This document shows positions 9,729 through 19,192 of a DNA stretch of 64,000 nt, piece by piece. Origin of the DNA: Phyllobacterium sp. OV277 (GTDB lineage: Bacteria > Pseudomonadota > Alphaproteobacteria > Rhizobiales > Rhizobiaceae); the NCBI RefSeq assembly GCF_900104355.1, contig NZ_FNIY01000004.1:1-64000 (forward strand). Direction: 5' to 3'. The notes beneath the pieces were generated by a model. The model had not been told where the DNA came from, searched no databases, and saw only the letters and a list, made by a program, of their open reading frames with translations. Both the position numbers and the translations under genes were made by a program. Position 1 is the first letter of the stretch. Each line of letters opens with the position of its first letter.

Positions 9729-9764
9729 AATGCCGGATAGGCGTGGGAGCGCATATCCGGCATT
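9729..9764 (+). repeat. stem-loop between binding-protein and permease genes
   Basis: AATGCCGGATA and TATCCGGCATT form a perfect 11-bp stem, with an inner GCG/CGC stem after one mismatch. No T tract follows, so it probably stabilises the upstream mRNA end rather than terminating. Its shape and the GCCGGATA core recall enterobacterial REP elements, but I saw only this one copy. Confidence 0.5.
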
Positions 9765-9808
9765 CAGGTGGAAGACCTGACTGGCTTGATCGTCGTGGAG
9801 GATAATTG

Positions 9809-10669
9809 ATGCAACTGCGCAACCGGGCCGCCTATGGGTTTCTCGCCCCTTACCTTCTGATCTTCGCGGCGTTCTGGATATGGCCGATCATCAGTTCGTT
9901 TCTAATGTCGTTCCAGAATACCCGCGTGAACCCGTGGGTCTTCAGCTTCGGGGCCAATTGGGGCCGGCTCTTTAACGACCCTGCATTCTACAATGCACTG
10001 AAGAACACCATGATCATCCTGATCATTCAGGTCCCGGTGATGATCACGCTGGCAACAATTATGGCTGTGCTGCTCAATTCCCCGCTTTTGAAAGCGCGCG
10101 GCCTCTTCCGCTTTGCCTTCTTTGCACCCGTCGTGGTTGGCGAGGTCGCCTATGCCGCCGTGTTTCGCCTCATGTTCAATCTTGATTTCGGCATTATCAA
10201 CAAACTGCTGAACGGCATTGGCATCGCGTCCATATCCTGGTTTGCCGAAGCTCCGGCAGCTATGGCGCTGCTGATCATTGCCGTGACCTGGCGGTGGGCC
10301 GGGTACAATGCGATCATCATTCTGGCCGGGCTTCAGTCCATTCCCGGTGACGTTTACGAGGCGGCAACGCTGGATCGCGTCAGCAAAATCAGGCAATTCA
10401 TCTACATCACGCTGCCGCTTCTCAAACCGATTATCCTTTTCTGTGTGATCCTGTCGATCATCGGGTCCATGCAGCTCTTCACCGAACCATTCCTGATCAC
10501 CAATCGTGGCGGGCCCGGCGGCGGAACGGAAACTCTTGGTCTGTTTCTGTACCGGCAAGGCTTTACCTCGCTCAACTTCGGTTACGCCTCAGCCATCGCC
10601 TACACCATGGCTGCGCTGGCAATCCTGATTTCACTGCTCAATCTCTGGGTCGGGAGGGACGAGAAATGA
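9809..10669 (+). CDS. CUT1 sugar ABC transporter permease 1
   Basis: Inner-membrane permease of the MalF/LacF type, 286 residues with about six hydrophobic segments and the EAA loop (EAATLDRVSKIRQFIYITLP) that docks to the ATPase. The ATG at 9809 is 7 nt after GGAGG. Its stop overlaps the start of the next permease (ATGA), as is usual for heterodimeric permease pairs. Confidence 0.9.
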   Translation: MQLRNRAAYGFLAPYLLIFAAFWIWPIISSFLMSFQNTRVNPWVFSFGANWGRLFNDPAFYNALKNTMIILIIQVPVMITLATIMAVLLNSPLLKARGLFRFAFFAPVVVGEVAYAAVFRLMFNLDFGIINKLLNGIGIASISWFAEAPAAMALLIIAVTWRWAGYNAIIILAGLQSIPGDVYEAATLDRVSKIRQFIYITLPLLKPIILFCVILSIIGSMQLFTEPFLITNRGGPGGGTETLGLFLYRQGFTSLNFGYASAIAYTMAALAILISLLNLWVGRDEK

Positions 10670-11502
10670 GTTCCCAATCGCGCTCAACACTGATCCGTTC
10701 GCTGTCCCTGCACGCTGTTCTGATACCGCTGGCGATTGTCTGGCTGTTTCCGCTGTGGATGATGTTCGTCTTCGCGACCATGCCGGATTACGGCATTTTC
10801 AGCCCGCAGATCGAACTCCTGCCATCAACCCATTTCTTCGAAAACCTGAGCAATCTGCAGGCGGATACGGATTTCATCCGGGCTTTGATGATTTCGATCA
10901 GCGTTGCGATTGTTTACACGATCCTATCGGTTCTGCTCACCTCAATGGCTGGCTGGGCGCTGGCGCGTTACCATTTCATTGGCAAGTCGCTTGTCGTGGC
11001 GATTATCCTCGGCACGATTACCCTCCCCTATTTTGTTGTGGTGATCCCGCAATTCATCATGGTGGCGCGTGAATTCAAGATGGCCAACACGTGGATCGCG
11101 CTCATTGTGCCGCCTCTCTTTAATTCGCTTGGCGTCCTGTTCATGCGTCAGGCCTTTTCGATGATGCCCGCTGAACTCTTCGATGCAGCACGGGTCGAAG
11201 GTGTCAAGGAATGGCAGATATTCCTGCGCATTGCCCTGCCGCTTGCACGACCAACCATGGCGGCACTGGCGATCATTCTCTTTCTCGCCTCCTGGAACAA
11301 CTATCTCTGGCCGCTGCTGATCAATTCACGGCCCGGCATGCTGACTGCTCCTGTTGCGCTGGGAACATTGATCGGCCTCACCAAAGTATCGTGGGGTGGG
11401 ATCATGGCAGGCGCTGTGATGCTCACAGCTCCAATCCTCATCATTTTCATTCTGTTGCAGCGCCACTTCATCGCCGGCATCGCCGCTGGTGCAATCAAAT
11501 AG
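10666..11502 (+). CDS. CUT1 sugar ABC transporter permease 2
   Basis: 278-residue MalG/LacG-type permease partner with six predicted membrane segments and an EAA loop variant ([20 protein letters not shown], about residues 180-199). Coupled by a 4-bp overlap to the first permease and 11 bp before the ATPase gene. Together they form the transmembrane channel of the importer. Confidence 0.9.
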   Translation: MSSQSRSTLIRSLSLHAVLIPLAIVWLFPLWMMFVFATMPDYGIFSPQIELLPSTHFFENLSNLQADTDFIRALMISISVAIVYTILSVLLTSMAGWALARYHFIGKSLVVAIILGTITLPYFVVVIPQFIMVAREFKMANTWIALIVPPLFNSLGVLFMRQAFSMMPAELFDAARVEGVKEWQIFLRIALPLARPTMAALAIILFLASWNNYLWPLLINSRPGMLTAPVALGTLIGLTKVSWGGIMAGAVMLTAPILIIFILLQRHFIAGIAAGAIK

Positions 11503-11513
11503 GAAACCGCCGC

Positions 11514-12602
11514 ATGGCTGAACTTTCACTCAAGAATGTCATCAAACGCTTCGGCTCCTACGAGATCATCCGCAATGCCAGCCTTGATGTGGCCGATGGT
11601 GAATTCGTGGTTTTTGTCGGCCCATCCGGTTGTGGCAAATCCACCCTGCTCCGGATGATTGCCGGACTTGAACACATAACCGACGGCGAAATCCACATCG
11701 GCAATAAACTCGTCAATGACATCGAACCGGCAGATCGCGGTATCGCCATGGTGTTCCAGTCCTATGCTCTTTATCCCCACATGACCGTCGAAGAGAATCT
11801 GGCATTCGGCCTGCGCATGACCGGCAATCCGAAAGCCGATACGGATCGCCGGGTTCAGCGCGTCGCGGATATCCTTCAGATCAAGGAGCTGATGCAACGT
11901 CGTCCGAAACAGCTTTCGGGCGGGCAGCGGCAGCGTGTTGCCATTGGCCGCGCCATTGTGCGCGAGCCGCAGGTTTTCCTGTTTGACGAACCTCTTTCCA
12001 ATCTGGACGCAGAACTGCGGGTACAGATGCGCGTCGAAATTTCCCGGCTGCACAAGGAGCTGGGTACCACCATGATTTATGTCACCCATGACCAGACAGA
12101 AGCCATGACACTTGCAGACAAGATCGTGGTACTTCGAGGCGGCAATATCGAACAGATCGGCGCGCCGCTTGATCTCTATGACAATCCAGCCAACCAGTTT
12201 GTTGCCGGTTTTGTCGGCTCTCCCAAGATGAACTTCATGAGCACAGAGATTGTTGCTGCAGATAGCGCAAGCGTCACCATTGCGCTCTTGAATCAGGGCA
12301 AGGTCCATCTCACCCTGCCCATAAAAAACCCGCCGCCTGCTATTGGCGAAAGGGTCACGCTGGGCGTGCGTCCAGAACATTTCGTCAAGGCAGGCCACGG
12401 TGATGCTGACCTTACAATCACAGTGGATGTTGCCGAACACCTCGGCAACACCAGTTACATCTACGCCAATGTTGCGGGCGGCGAACAGCTGATCATCGAA
12501 CGTGAAGAATCCCGCACAGAACTCAAGACCGACACACTGACCGTTGCCATCAAATCCAGCCATGCCCTGTTGTTCGACAGTGCAGGAAACAGACTTCGAT
12601 AA
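11514..12602 (+). CDS. sugar ABC transporter ATPase (UgpC/MalK type)
   Basis: 362-residue ATPase with Walker A GPSGCGKS, signature LSGGQRQR, Walker [17 protein letters not shown], switch histidine in VTHDQTEAM, and the C-terminal TOBE/OB-fold regulatory domain (from about residue 240, with GVRPEHF). The frame is open further upstream but the ATG at 11514 (MAELSLKNV) is the family start. Third transport component of the operon; energises the two preceding permeases. Confidence 0.92.
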   Translation: MAELSLKNVIKRFGSYEIIRNASLDVADGEFVVFVGPSGCGKSTLLRMIAGLEHITDGEIHIGNKLVNDIEPADRGIAMVFQSYALYPHMTVEENLAFGLRMTGNPKADTDRRVQRVADILQIKELMQRRPKQLSGGQRQRVAIGRAIVREPQVFLFDEPLSNLDAELRVQMRVEISRLHKELGTTMIYVTHDQTEAMTLADKIVVLRGGNIEQIGAPLDLYDNPANQFVAGFVGSPKMNFMSTEIVAADSASVTIALLNQGKVHLTLPIKNPPPAIGERVTLGVRPEHFVKAGHGDADLTITVDVAEHLGNTSYIYANVAGGEQLIIEREESRTELKTDTLTVAIKSSHALLFDSAGNRLR

Positions 12603-12663
12603 ACCGAATTTCGATCTCCCCGCCATACTCCCGGTGGCAAAACTAATCCAAAGAGGACATAGC

Positions 12664-14667
12664 ATGACTGACACAGCATCAATCCGTTGGGGCATTATCG
12701 GCCCCGGCACAATTGCCCGCACCTTTGCTGGCGGCGTTGCCCATTCCACGACAGGCAAGCTCGTCGCCATTGCTTCGCGCAATCCGGATAGGCCGGAACT
12801 GGCAAGCCATTTTCCCGGCGCGCGCATTGTCAACGGCTATGACGCCTTGCTTGATGACCCTGAGGTTGACGCCATTTATGTCTCAACGCCCCATACCGGA
12901 CATGCCGAGTGGGCAATCAAGGCCATTCGCGCGGGAAAACATGTGCTGGTGGAAAAACCGATAGCCCTCAGTGCTTACGATGCCGATGCAATCTTCCACG
13001 AGGCCCGCAAGGCCGGTGTCTTCGCAGGTGAAGCATTCATGTATCGCGTTCACCCGCAAACCATCAAACTCATCGAATTGGTCAAAAGCGGAACCATAGG
13101 CGATGTACGTATTATCAGATCAAGCTTCGGCTTCAACATGGGCAGCGTCAAACCCGAGCACCGCCTGTTTGCCAATGAAACAGCAGGCGGCGGTATCCTC
13201 GATGTCGGCTGCTATCCCGTATCGATGACACGATTGATCGCAGGCAGTGTCGAGGGCAAGCCGTTCCTTGATCCTGAATTCGTGTCGGGCGCCGGTCATC
13301 TCGGCGAAACCGGCGTTGATCAATGGGCTTCTGCCCTGTTGAAATTCCCAAACGGAATTATCGCTGAAGTATCCTGCTCGATCATGGTAGATCAGGATAA
13401 TACCCTGCGCATCATCGGCTCAACAGGCCGTATCGAGGTCAAGGATTTCTGGTACGCTTCGGGTCAACAGGGCGGCATCGGCAAGATCGAGATTCACCGG
13501 CACAACAAACCGCAAGAAACAATCGAATTTGAGGAAAGCCGTTGGCTCTATTCCTTCGAAGTGGATGCAGCAGGCGAAGCCATCCATAATAAACGGCAGG
13601 AGTTTGCCGCGCCAGGCATGAGCTGGGCTGACTCTATCGGCAATTTGCGGGTACTTGATCAGTGGCGTGCCGCAATAGGGCTTGAATACAGCATCGAGGC
13701 CGCCGCAAAGCGGACGACGATTTCCGGCGCCAAGCCAGTGCCGGGCAAGAACGTACCAAGACGGGCGATCCCCGGTCTTGCAAAGCAGACTTCATCCGTT
13801 GCACTCGGCTTTGAATTCTTTCCAAACTTCGCTGCTGCTTCCCTGACACTCGATGCCTATTATGAGGCGGGCGGCAATCTGTTCGACACGGCCTATATCT
13901 ATGCAAACGGGAAAACCGAAGAGATATTCGGTGACTGGCATACGAGCCGCAATGTTCCGCGTGACGATGTGGTCCTGATTGGCAAAGGTGCCCACTCCCC
14001 GCTTTGCTACCCTGATGTCATCGCCAAGCAGCTCTCACGGTCGCTGGAGCGCTTGAAAACCGATTATGTCGATATCTATTTCATGCATCGTGACAATCCC
14101 GACATTCCCGTGGGTGAATTCGTCGACGCGATGGATGCTGAGGTCAAAGCTGGTCGCATTCGTGGTCCATTTGGCGGATCAAACTGGACACGGGAGCGGA
14201 TGGACGAGGCTATTGCCTATGCGGAGAAGAATGGCAAGACGGCACCCGGCGCCCTGTCGAACAATTTCTCATTGGCTGAGATGCTGGACCCAATCTGGGC
14301 GGGTTGCGTTGCTGCGTCTGACGATGCGTGGAAAACATGGCTCAATAAAAAGCAAATGCCCAACTTCGCATGGTCCAGTCAAGGCCGCGGCTTCTTTACG
14401 GATCGCGCGGGCCGCGACAAGCGGGACGATGAAGAATTGGTACGGGTCTGGTATTCGGAGAAGAATTTCGGACGTCGTGACCGGGCCATAGAGCTTGCAG
14501 GGAAACTTGGTCGCAATCCTATTCATGTAGCTCTGGCCTATGTGCTGGCCCAACCCTCTCCCGTCATTCCGCTGATTGGACCACGCACACTTGGCGAGCT
14601 TGAGGATAGCCTTTCGGCACTCGACATCAATCTCACGCCAGATCAGGTGAAATGGCTGGAAGGCTAG
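12664..14667 (+). CDS. Gfo/Idh/MocA oxidoreductase fused to aldo/keto reductase
   Basis: 667 residues encoding two complete enzymes in one chain. Residues 1 to about 345 are a Gfo/Idh/MocA NAD(P)-dependent dehydrogenase with Rossmann motif GPGTIA and the family EKP motif at 97-99. From about residue 364 an aldo/keto reductase follows with its catalytic set visible: Asp408 and Tyr413 (FDTAYIYANG), Lys441 (IGKGAH) and His475 (YFMHRDNPD). ATG 12664 is chosen by homology; the frame is open upstream into the ATPase gene. It follows the importer by 61 bp and precedes an isomerase, so it probably oxidises and/or reduces an imported sugar. Which hydroxyl or carbonyl is used cannot be read from sequence. 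No sign of a frameshift joining two genes. Confidence 0.85.
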   Translation: MTDTASIRWGIIGPGTIARTFAGGVAHSTTGKLVAIASRNPDRPELASHFPGARIVNGYDALLDDPEVDAIYVSTPHTGHAEWAIKAIRAGKHVLVEKPIALSAYDADAIFHEARKAGVFAGEAFMYRVHPQTIKLIELVKSGTIGDVRIIRSSFGFNMGSVKPEHRLFANETAGGGILDVGCYPVSMTRLIAGSVEGKPFLDPEFVSGAGHLGETGVDQWASALLKFPNGIIAEVSCSIMVDQDNTLRIIGSTGRIEVKDFWYASGQQGGIGKIEIHRHNKPQETIEFEESRWLYSFEVDAAGEAIHNKRQEFAAPGMSWADSIGNLRVLDQWRAAIGLEYSIEAAAKRTTISGAKPVPGKNVPRRAIPGLAKQTSSVALGFEFFPNFAAASLTLDAYYEAGGNLFDTAYIYANGKTEEIFGDWHTSRNVPRDDVVLIGKGAHSPLCYPDVIAKQLSRSLERLKTDYVDIYFMHRDNPDIPVGEFVDAMDAEVKAGRIRGPFGGSNWTRERMDEAIAYAEKNGKTAPGALSNNFSLAEMLDPIWAGCVAASDDAWKTWLNKKQMPNFAWSSQGRGFFTDRAGRDKRDDEELVRVWYSEKNFGRRDRAIELAGKLGRNPIHVALAYVLAQPSPVIPLIGPRTLGELEDSLSALDINLTPDQVKWLEG

Positions 14668-14713
14668 GCTTGGATGTGGCAAGCAGGGATACCGGTTTGG
14701 CGAGGATGAAGCG

Positions 14714-15484
14714 ATGAAGTATTCGGCATGTATCGAGTGGTTGTTTGCTGAAGAATCGCCGGATTTCGCCAACCGTATCCGCTTGGCCGGAGATGCGGGT
14801 CTGGATGCAGTTGAGTTCTGGAAATGGACCGAGAAGGATATTCCTGCGGTCGAGAAGGCGTTGGCTGAAACAAAGCTCGCTCTGTCCAGCCTCGTTGCGG
14901 AACCCATGATTCCGCTGACTGATCCTGCCAACCATGACGCCTTTCTGATAGGCCTGCGGGCCAGCGCTCATATGGCAAACCGGCTGGGTGCCAAGGTGCT
15001 CATCGCGCAGGCCGGGGATGATCTTCCCGGCCGTACCCGCGCCGAGCAGCATCAGGCTTTGGTCGATTGCATGACGCAGGCTGCCGATGTGCTTGCGGGA
15101 ACAGGCGTCGTTCTGGGTCTCGAACCACTCAACACACTGATCGACCACAAGGGCTATTTCCTTCATTCAACGGTTGAAGGCCTTGATATTATCGATGAAG
15201 TGAACAGGCCAGAAATCCGGATTGTCTACGATATCTATCATTCCCTCGTGATGGGAGAAGAGACCGCAAAAGTGCTCGACGGCCGGGTTGATCGGGTTGC
15301 GCACGTCCATGTTGCCGATCATCCGGGCCGCAATGAGCCGGGCAGTAGGACACTGGAACTGTCAAAGTCTTTGAACTGGTTGTTCGATAATGGCTATGAT
15401 GGCTTTGTCGGATTGGAATACAGGCCAACGGCTGGCACCAAATCCAGTCTTGAGACGACATTCCGGGCGCTCGGCTCACGCTAA
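14714..15484 (+). CDS. hydroxypyruvate isomerase-like TIM-barrel protein
   Basis: 256-residue AP-endonuclease-2-type TIM barrel of the sugar isomerase/epimerase group. Candidate metal ligands line up with hydroxypyruvate isomerase: Glu137 (LEPLN), Asp173 and His176 (YDIYHS), His199 (AHVHVAD) and Glu235 (GLEYRP). Length matches that subgroup. Last enzyme gene of the importer operon, 46 bp after the redox fusion; it may isomerise the keto product made there. Annotation as hydroxypyruvate isomerase is by family only. Confidence 0.8.
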   Translation: MKYSACIEWLFAEESPDFANRIRLAGDAGLDAVEFWKWTEKDIPAVEKALAETKLALSSLVAEPMIPLTDPANHDAFLIGLRASAHMANRLGAKVLIAQAGDDLPGRTRAEQHQALVDCMTQAADVLAGTGVVLGLEPLNTLIDHKGYFLHSTVEGLDIIDEVNRPEIRIVYDIYHSLVMGEETAKVLDGRVDRVAHVHVADHPGRNEPGSRTLELSKSLNWLFDNGYDGFVGLEYRPTAGTKSSLETTFRALGSR

Positions 15485-15486
15485 AA

Positions 15487-15523
15487 CCTTTCCGGCTTAA
15501 ATAGAATCGTTCTGCCGGAAAGG
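15487..15523 (+). terminator. stem-loop after isomerase gene
   Basis: CCTTTCCGGC and GCCGGAAAGG make a perfect 10-bp stem with a 17-nt loop, starting 3 nt past the stop codon. A clear T tract is missing, so it is either a weak terminator or an mRNA end-protecting hairpin closing the importer operon. Confidence 0.45.
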
Positions 15524-15653
15524 CTCTGGAACGGCGTTTTGCTATTGAAGTATCAATGGTTAAGCAGGTAAGCAGGACGTGATCCGCACTTCACGTCACT
15601 ACGTCGCAATCATTCATGTGCAACAAGGCGGGATAGCGGATCAGACATGAAGG

Positions 15654-16664
15654 ATGCCGATATCCATGACCGAGCCCCGCAAACGCCAGACCCTGCCGAC
15701 CATTGCGGATGTCGCTGAACTCGCCGGCGTTTCCCGCGCTATCGCATCGCGGGCCCTCTCAACTGAACCGCGGCCAGTGTCGGCTGACAAGCGCGAACGG
15801 GTGCTGGCAGCAGCGGCAAAACTTGGCTTCAAACCCAATCTTCTCGCGCGAAGCCTGACCACCAAAACTGTCAATCTCGTCGCTGTCATCGTCAACCACA
15901 TCCACGATCTTTCCGATCTAGACCTGTTTGATCTCCTGATCAGTCAGATACAATCCATCGGCAAGCAGGTGATTTTTGTTCGTGTTGGCTCCGCCGAACG
16001 CATAGATGAATTCCTGCGCAATGGTATCGCCTATCACGTCGACGCAGCCCTTGTATTTTCAGACTTCGCCGATGCAGAGACAGTACGGAAAATGTTCCGT
16101 AACGACAGCGTTTTAATGCTCAATGGCATGCGCGACGCAAATTCTCCTGCCATCATACCCGATGAACGGATCGGCATTGCTGCGGCGGTAGCGGATGCCG
16201 CCCGCAAAGGCGTGCGCAGTGCGATCCTTGTTACCGGTCGCGCAGCTTCTCCTGTCGAACAAGCCCGCATTGCAATCTATAAATCGGAGCTGATGCGCCA
16301 AGAAATTAAGCTGGTCGCAGAACTGCCGGGCGACTATTCCTATCAAAGTGGACGTCAGGTCGCATCCTCAACCAACTGGCAAGCAGCCGAAGCCGTTTTC
16401 TGCACATCCGACGCCATGGCTATGGGTATCCTCGATATCCATCGACGAGACTTCCCGGCCAACAAGTCTGAATCATTTCGGCTGTATGGCTTCGATGACG
16501 TAACCCTAGCCGAATATGAGGCCTATCCCATCTCCTCGATAGGCTACGACAAGGCCACTTACATCAATGAAATCCTGAAGTTTTTGCGGGAACCTGCTTT
16601 GTTCAGTTCAGGAGAGAAACTGATACAGGTGCCAACCTATTTCGTTTCGCGGTCCAGTTCCTGA
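15654..16664 (+). CDS. LacI-family transcriptional regulator
   Basis: 336 residues: N-terminal LacI helix-turn-helix (TIADVAELAGVSRAIASRAL), hinge LGFKPNLLARSL with the leucine that usually inserts at a central CG step, then a periplasmic-binding-like effector domain. Two starts are possible (15654 or 15666); neither has a strong ribosome binding site. It lies downstream of the importer/fusion operon on the same strand and converges with the amino acid importer operon. The only perfect LacI-type operator I found nearby (20552-20565) heads that amino acid operon, so its target is uncertain. Confidence 0.85.
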   Translation: MPISMTEPRKRQTLPTIADVAELAGVSRAIASRALSTEPRPVSADKRERVLAAAAKLGFKPNLLARSLTTKTVNLVAVIVNHIHDLSDLDLFDLLISQIQSIGKQVIFVRVGSAERIDEFLRNGIAYHVDAALVFSDFADAETVRKMFRNDSVLMLNGMRDANSPAIIPDERIGIAAAVADAARKGVRSAILVTGRAASPVEQARIAIYKSELMRQEIKLVAELPGDYSYQSGRQVASSTNWQAAEAVFCTSDAMAMGILDIHRRDFPANKSESFRLYGFDDVTLAEYEAYPISSIGYDKATYINEILKFLREPALFSSGEKLIQVPTYFVSRSSS

Positions 16665-16675
16665 CCGAAAGAGAA

Positions 16676-16698
16676 AAGGCCGGGAGATACCCGGCCTT
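16676..16698. terminator. bidirectional intrinsic terminator
   Basis: AAGGCCGGG and CCCGGCCTT form a perfect 9-bp stem with a 5-nt loop between two convergent genes. On the minus strand it is followed by TTTTCTCTTT, a good T tract for the amino acid importer operon; on the plus strand the tail is weaker. Confidence 0.8.
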
Positions 16699-16709
16699 AT
16701 CAAGTCAAA

Positions 16710-17507
16710 TTACCAAAGCGGCGTTAGTGCCGGTGGATTGGACTTTTCACCCCACCATTTCTTGTAGTTCGCATCGTAAGCGCCTGACTGAATATAGTCT
16801 GAGACGAACATATCCAGCCAACGGACGAACTCTGGATCGCCCTTGGCAACTGCGATGCCAATCGGATCGTTTGAGTAAAGGCCCGGTAAAGTGACAAGGC
16901 TATCGTTCTTGGTTGCGAGATAATCGAGCAGCGAAGAATCTTCGATAGCCGCATCAACGCGCTTCTGCTGCAAAAGCAACACGCCATCCGGCGAGAAATT
17001 GTCGGTATAAACAAGCTCGGCCGTTGGCACGCTCTTCTTCAAAAAGCTCTCGCCTGTCGTGCCACGTCCGACGACCACTTTTTTGCCTGCGAGATCTTCG
17101 AGCTTGGCAATGCCGGCATCCTTTTGCACGATGACCCGCAGGCCAGCACGGTTGTAAGGGATCGAGAAATTGACGGTCTTGGCACGTTCAAGCGTCGCCG
17201 ACGTATTGGCGACCACAATGTCAAGCTGTCCGGAAACAAGCATAGACACACGAGCGTCACCGGAGACATCAGTAAATTCAACGGGAACACCGAGCTTGGC
17301 CGCCAGCATCGTTGCCACATCGACGTCATAGCCAACGGGATTATTCTTGTCGTCGCGGAAACCGATGGGTTCGCCGCCAAGTGAAACACCAATGCGGACT
17401 GTTCCAGCAGCGCGAATGTCGTCAATCTTCCCGGCATGGGCTGCGCCGGTAAAGGCAAGTGCGGCAGTCAGCGCCAGTGCCGCTAATTTTCCGATTTGTA
17501 CTCTCAT
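16710..17507 (-). CDS. polar amino acid ABC transporter binding protein (family 3)
   Basis: 265-residue periplasmic binding protein with a signal peptide (cleavage after GAAHA, residue 25) and the family 3 core: VRIGVSLGGEPIGFRD near the mature N-terminus and GYDVDVATMLAAKLG. Such proteins bind polar amino acids. It is the last gene of a five-gene operon rather than the first, and is followed at once by a strong terminator. The ligand may be an aspartate/asparagine derivative, given the hydrolase gene just upstream. Confidence 0.88.
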   Translation of the reverse strand: MRVQIGKLAALALTAALAFTGAAHAGKIDDIRAAGTVRIGVSLGGEPIGFRDDKNNPVGYDVDVATMLAAKLGVPVEFTDVSGDARVSMLVSGQLDIVVANTSATLERAKTVNFSIPYNRAGLRVIVQKDAGIAKLEDLAGKKVVVGRGTTGESFLKKSVPTAELVYTDNFSPDGVLLLQQKRVDAAIEDSSLLDYLATKNDSLVTLPGLYSNDPIGIAVAKGDPEFVRWLDMFVSDYIQSGAYDANYKKWWGEKSNPPALTPLW

Positions 17508-17527
17508 GAATTTCCCCTTTATGTTGT

Positions 17528-18454
17528 TTATTGCGTCTCAAATTGTCTTGCTACCCGGTGCTCGGGCGCACTCATTCCAGCTTGCCAGAACCAGTATTTG
17601 ATTTCTCCATGGCAACGGAAACTGGCCACTTCATGATTGCCCTGGGCGTCAATCGCATGAATGACCACACCTGCCAGAAACCCGGTGGTCAATTGTGCAA
17701 GGTCCTCCATCGCAATATCGACGGCTTCGCGCAATGAATGACCGAAGCGCATGGCAAGCACGATACTGCGTGCGGTACCACAGCGGATCGTCATTTCACC
17801 CGTATGCGTGCAAGCGGCCGCGCCATAACGGCTGTCCGCATAAAACCCTGCCCCTGCGATAGGCGAGTCGCCCAAACGCCCCGGATATTTCCACGCCCAA
17901 CCGGAAGTGGAAGTTACCGCATGAATACCATTTGCAGAATCCTTCGACAGGAACACCGTCGTATCGCGCACCCGTTCCGGGTCGGTAATGGTGCGGCTGA
18001 GAGGGGCCAATGGAATATCGGGAAAAGCCGTCAGTTCTTCCGGCGTCAATTCCTTTTGAAGACGCTCCCACCAAACCCGCTTGCTGTCTTCATATAACGT
18101 TTCATCAATGGGAAACCCGATTTCCGTGGCAAAGCGGCGGGCACCCTCGCCCGTCAGCATCACGTGCGGTAATCGTTTCATCACCTCATGGGCCAAAGCC
18201 GCCACGGGGAGTGTATCGGGAACAGCGCCGACGGCTCCAACATCCCGCGTCGTGCCATCCATCACACCAGCGTCAAATTCCATACGCCCAAGCATATTCG
18301 GCCAGCCGCCATAGCCGACGCTACGGACCTTCACTTCGCGCTCAACCTCGCTGATGCCGGCCACCATGGCGTCAATGCCATGCGCTTGCTGCTTGAGGAG
18401 TTCGACGCTCCTGGCAAAACCCGGCCAGGCTTCCGTATTTGCAATCAGGATCAT
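17528..18454 (-). CDS. asparaginase-2/glycosylasparaginase-family Ntn hydrolase
   Basis: 308 residues of the N-terminal nucleophile family that includes isoaspartyl peptidase, L-asparaginase type III and N4-(beta-N-acetylglucosaminyl)-L-asparaginase. The segment GRLGDSPIAGAGFYAD and the following CTHTGE match the conserved core. Aligning it to glycosylasparaginase puts the autocleavage/nucleophile Thr in RDT, but the next residues are TV rather than the usual I/V-G, so the site is slightly atypical. No signal peptide, so it acts in the cytoplasm, presumably on what the importer brings in. Starts 2 bp after the ATPase stop, i.e. within the transport operon. Confidence 0.8.
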   Translation of the reverse strand: MILIANTEAWPGFARSVELLKQQAHGIDAMVAGISEVEREVKVRSVGYGGWPNMLGRMEFDAGVMDGTTRDVGAVGAVPDTLPVAALAHEVMKRLPHVMLTGEGARRFATEIGFPIDETLYEDSKRVWWERLQKELTPEELTAFPDIPLAPLSRTITDPERVRDTTVFLSKDSANGIHAVTSTSGWAWKYPGRLGDSPIAGAGFYADSRYGAAACTHTGEMTIRCGTARSIVLAMRFGHSLREAVDIAMEDLAQLTTGFLAGVVIHAIDAQGNHEVASFRCHGEIKYWFWQAGMSAPEHRVARQFETQ

Positions 18455-18456
18455 TG

Positions 18457-19191
18457 TCAGTCTTTACGCATTTTGGAGAGGAACTGGGCGATACGCGGCT
18501 TGGCCATGCCGCCATCGGCGGCAAAGAACTCAGCTGTTGGCAGATCGACGACAAGTTGTCCCTTGTCGAGAAACACAACCCGCGATGAAATCGTTCGGGC
18601 AAATTCGATTTCGTGGGTCACGAAAACCATGGTCGTTCCGTCACTGGCAAGTTTGGCGAGAATGGCCAGCACATCCGATGTCATCTCCGGATCAAGCGCG
18701 CTGGTGATTTCATCGAGCAACAGATAGCGCGGCTTCATGGCAAGCGCCCGGCAGATACCGACGCGCTGGCGCTGGCCGCCGGACAATTGCGACGGAAACG
18801 CGTCAGCCCGCGCGCTCAGACCCACGGATTCCAAAAGCGCGCGTGCATCGGCTTCCGCCTGCTTAGGCGGGATTTTCAACACCTCAACCGGTGCCAGCGC
18901 AATGTTCTGCACGGCGGTCATGTGCGGGTAAAGGTTGAAAAGCTGGAAGACAGTTGCTGACCGCTTGCGCGCTTCGGTCAGTTCCTTCGGACGGGAAACA
19001 TCAAAATCATCGATGGTAATGCACCCGGCATCGAGCTTTTCCAGCCCGTTCATGCAACGGATCAGGGTCGATTTGCCCGAACCGCTGGAACCGAGGATCG
19101 ACACGACTTCACCACTATGGACATCAAGGTCTATTCCATCGAGTACGGTAGCAGCGCCGAAAGCTTTGCGTACACCTCTCACGCTGATCAT
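18457..19191 (-). CDS. polar amino acid ABC transporter ATPase (GlnQ type)
   Basis: 244-residue ATPase with Walker A GSSGSGKS, signature LSGGQRQR, Walker B YLLLDEITSALDPEM and switch histidine VTHEIEFA. The Walker B region has DEIT where most relatives have DEPT, which is tolerated in this group. Lies one base from the permease stop and two bases before the hydrolase gene; drives import of the amino acid ligand. Confidence 0.92.
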   Translation of the reverse strand: MISVRGVRKAFGAATVLDGIDLDVHSGEVVSILGSSGSGKSTLIRCMNGLEKLDAGCITIDDFDVSRPKELTEARKRSATVFQLFNLYPHMTAVQNIALAPVEVLKIPPKQAEADARALLESVGLSARADAFPSQLSGGQRQRVGICRALAMKPRYLLLDEITSALDPEMTSDVLAILAKLASDGTTMVFVTHEIEFARTISSRVVFLDKGQLVVDLPTAEFFAADGGMAKPRIAQFLSKMRKD

Positions 19192-19192
19192 G

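Noticed and set aside
11211-11513. Longer start for the sugar ABC ATPase inside the permease gene
   Set aside because: The extra N-terminus lies over the permease coding frame and is unlike any ATPase; ATG 11514 gives the family start.
12544-12663. Longer start for the redox fusion protein
   Set aside because: It would overlap the ATPase 3' end; ATG 12664 directly precedes the Rossmann fold.
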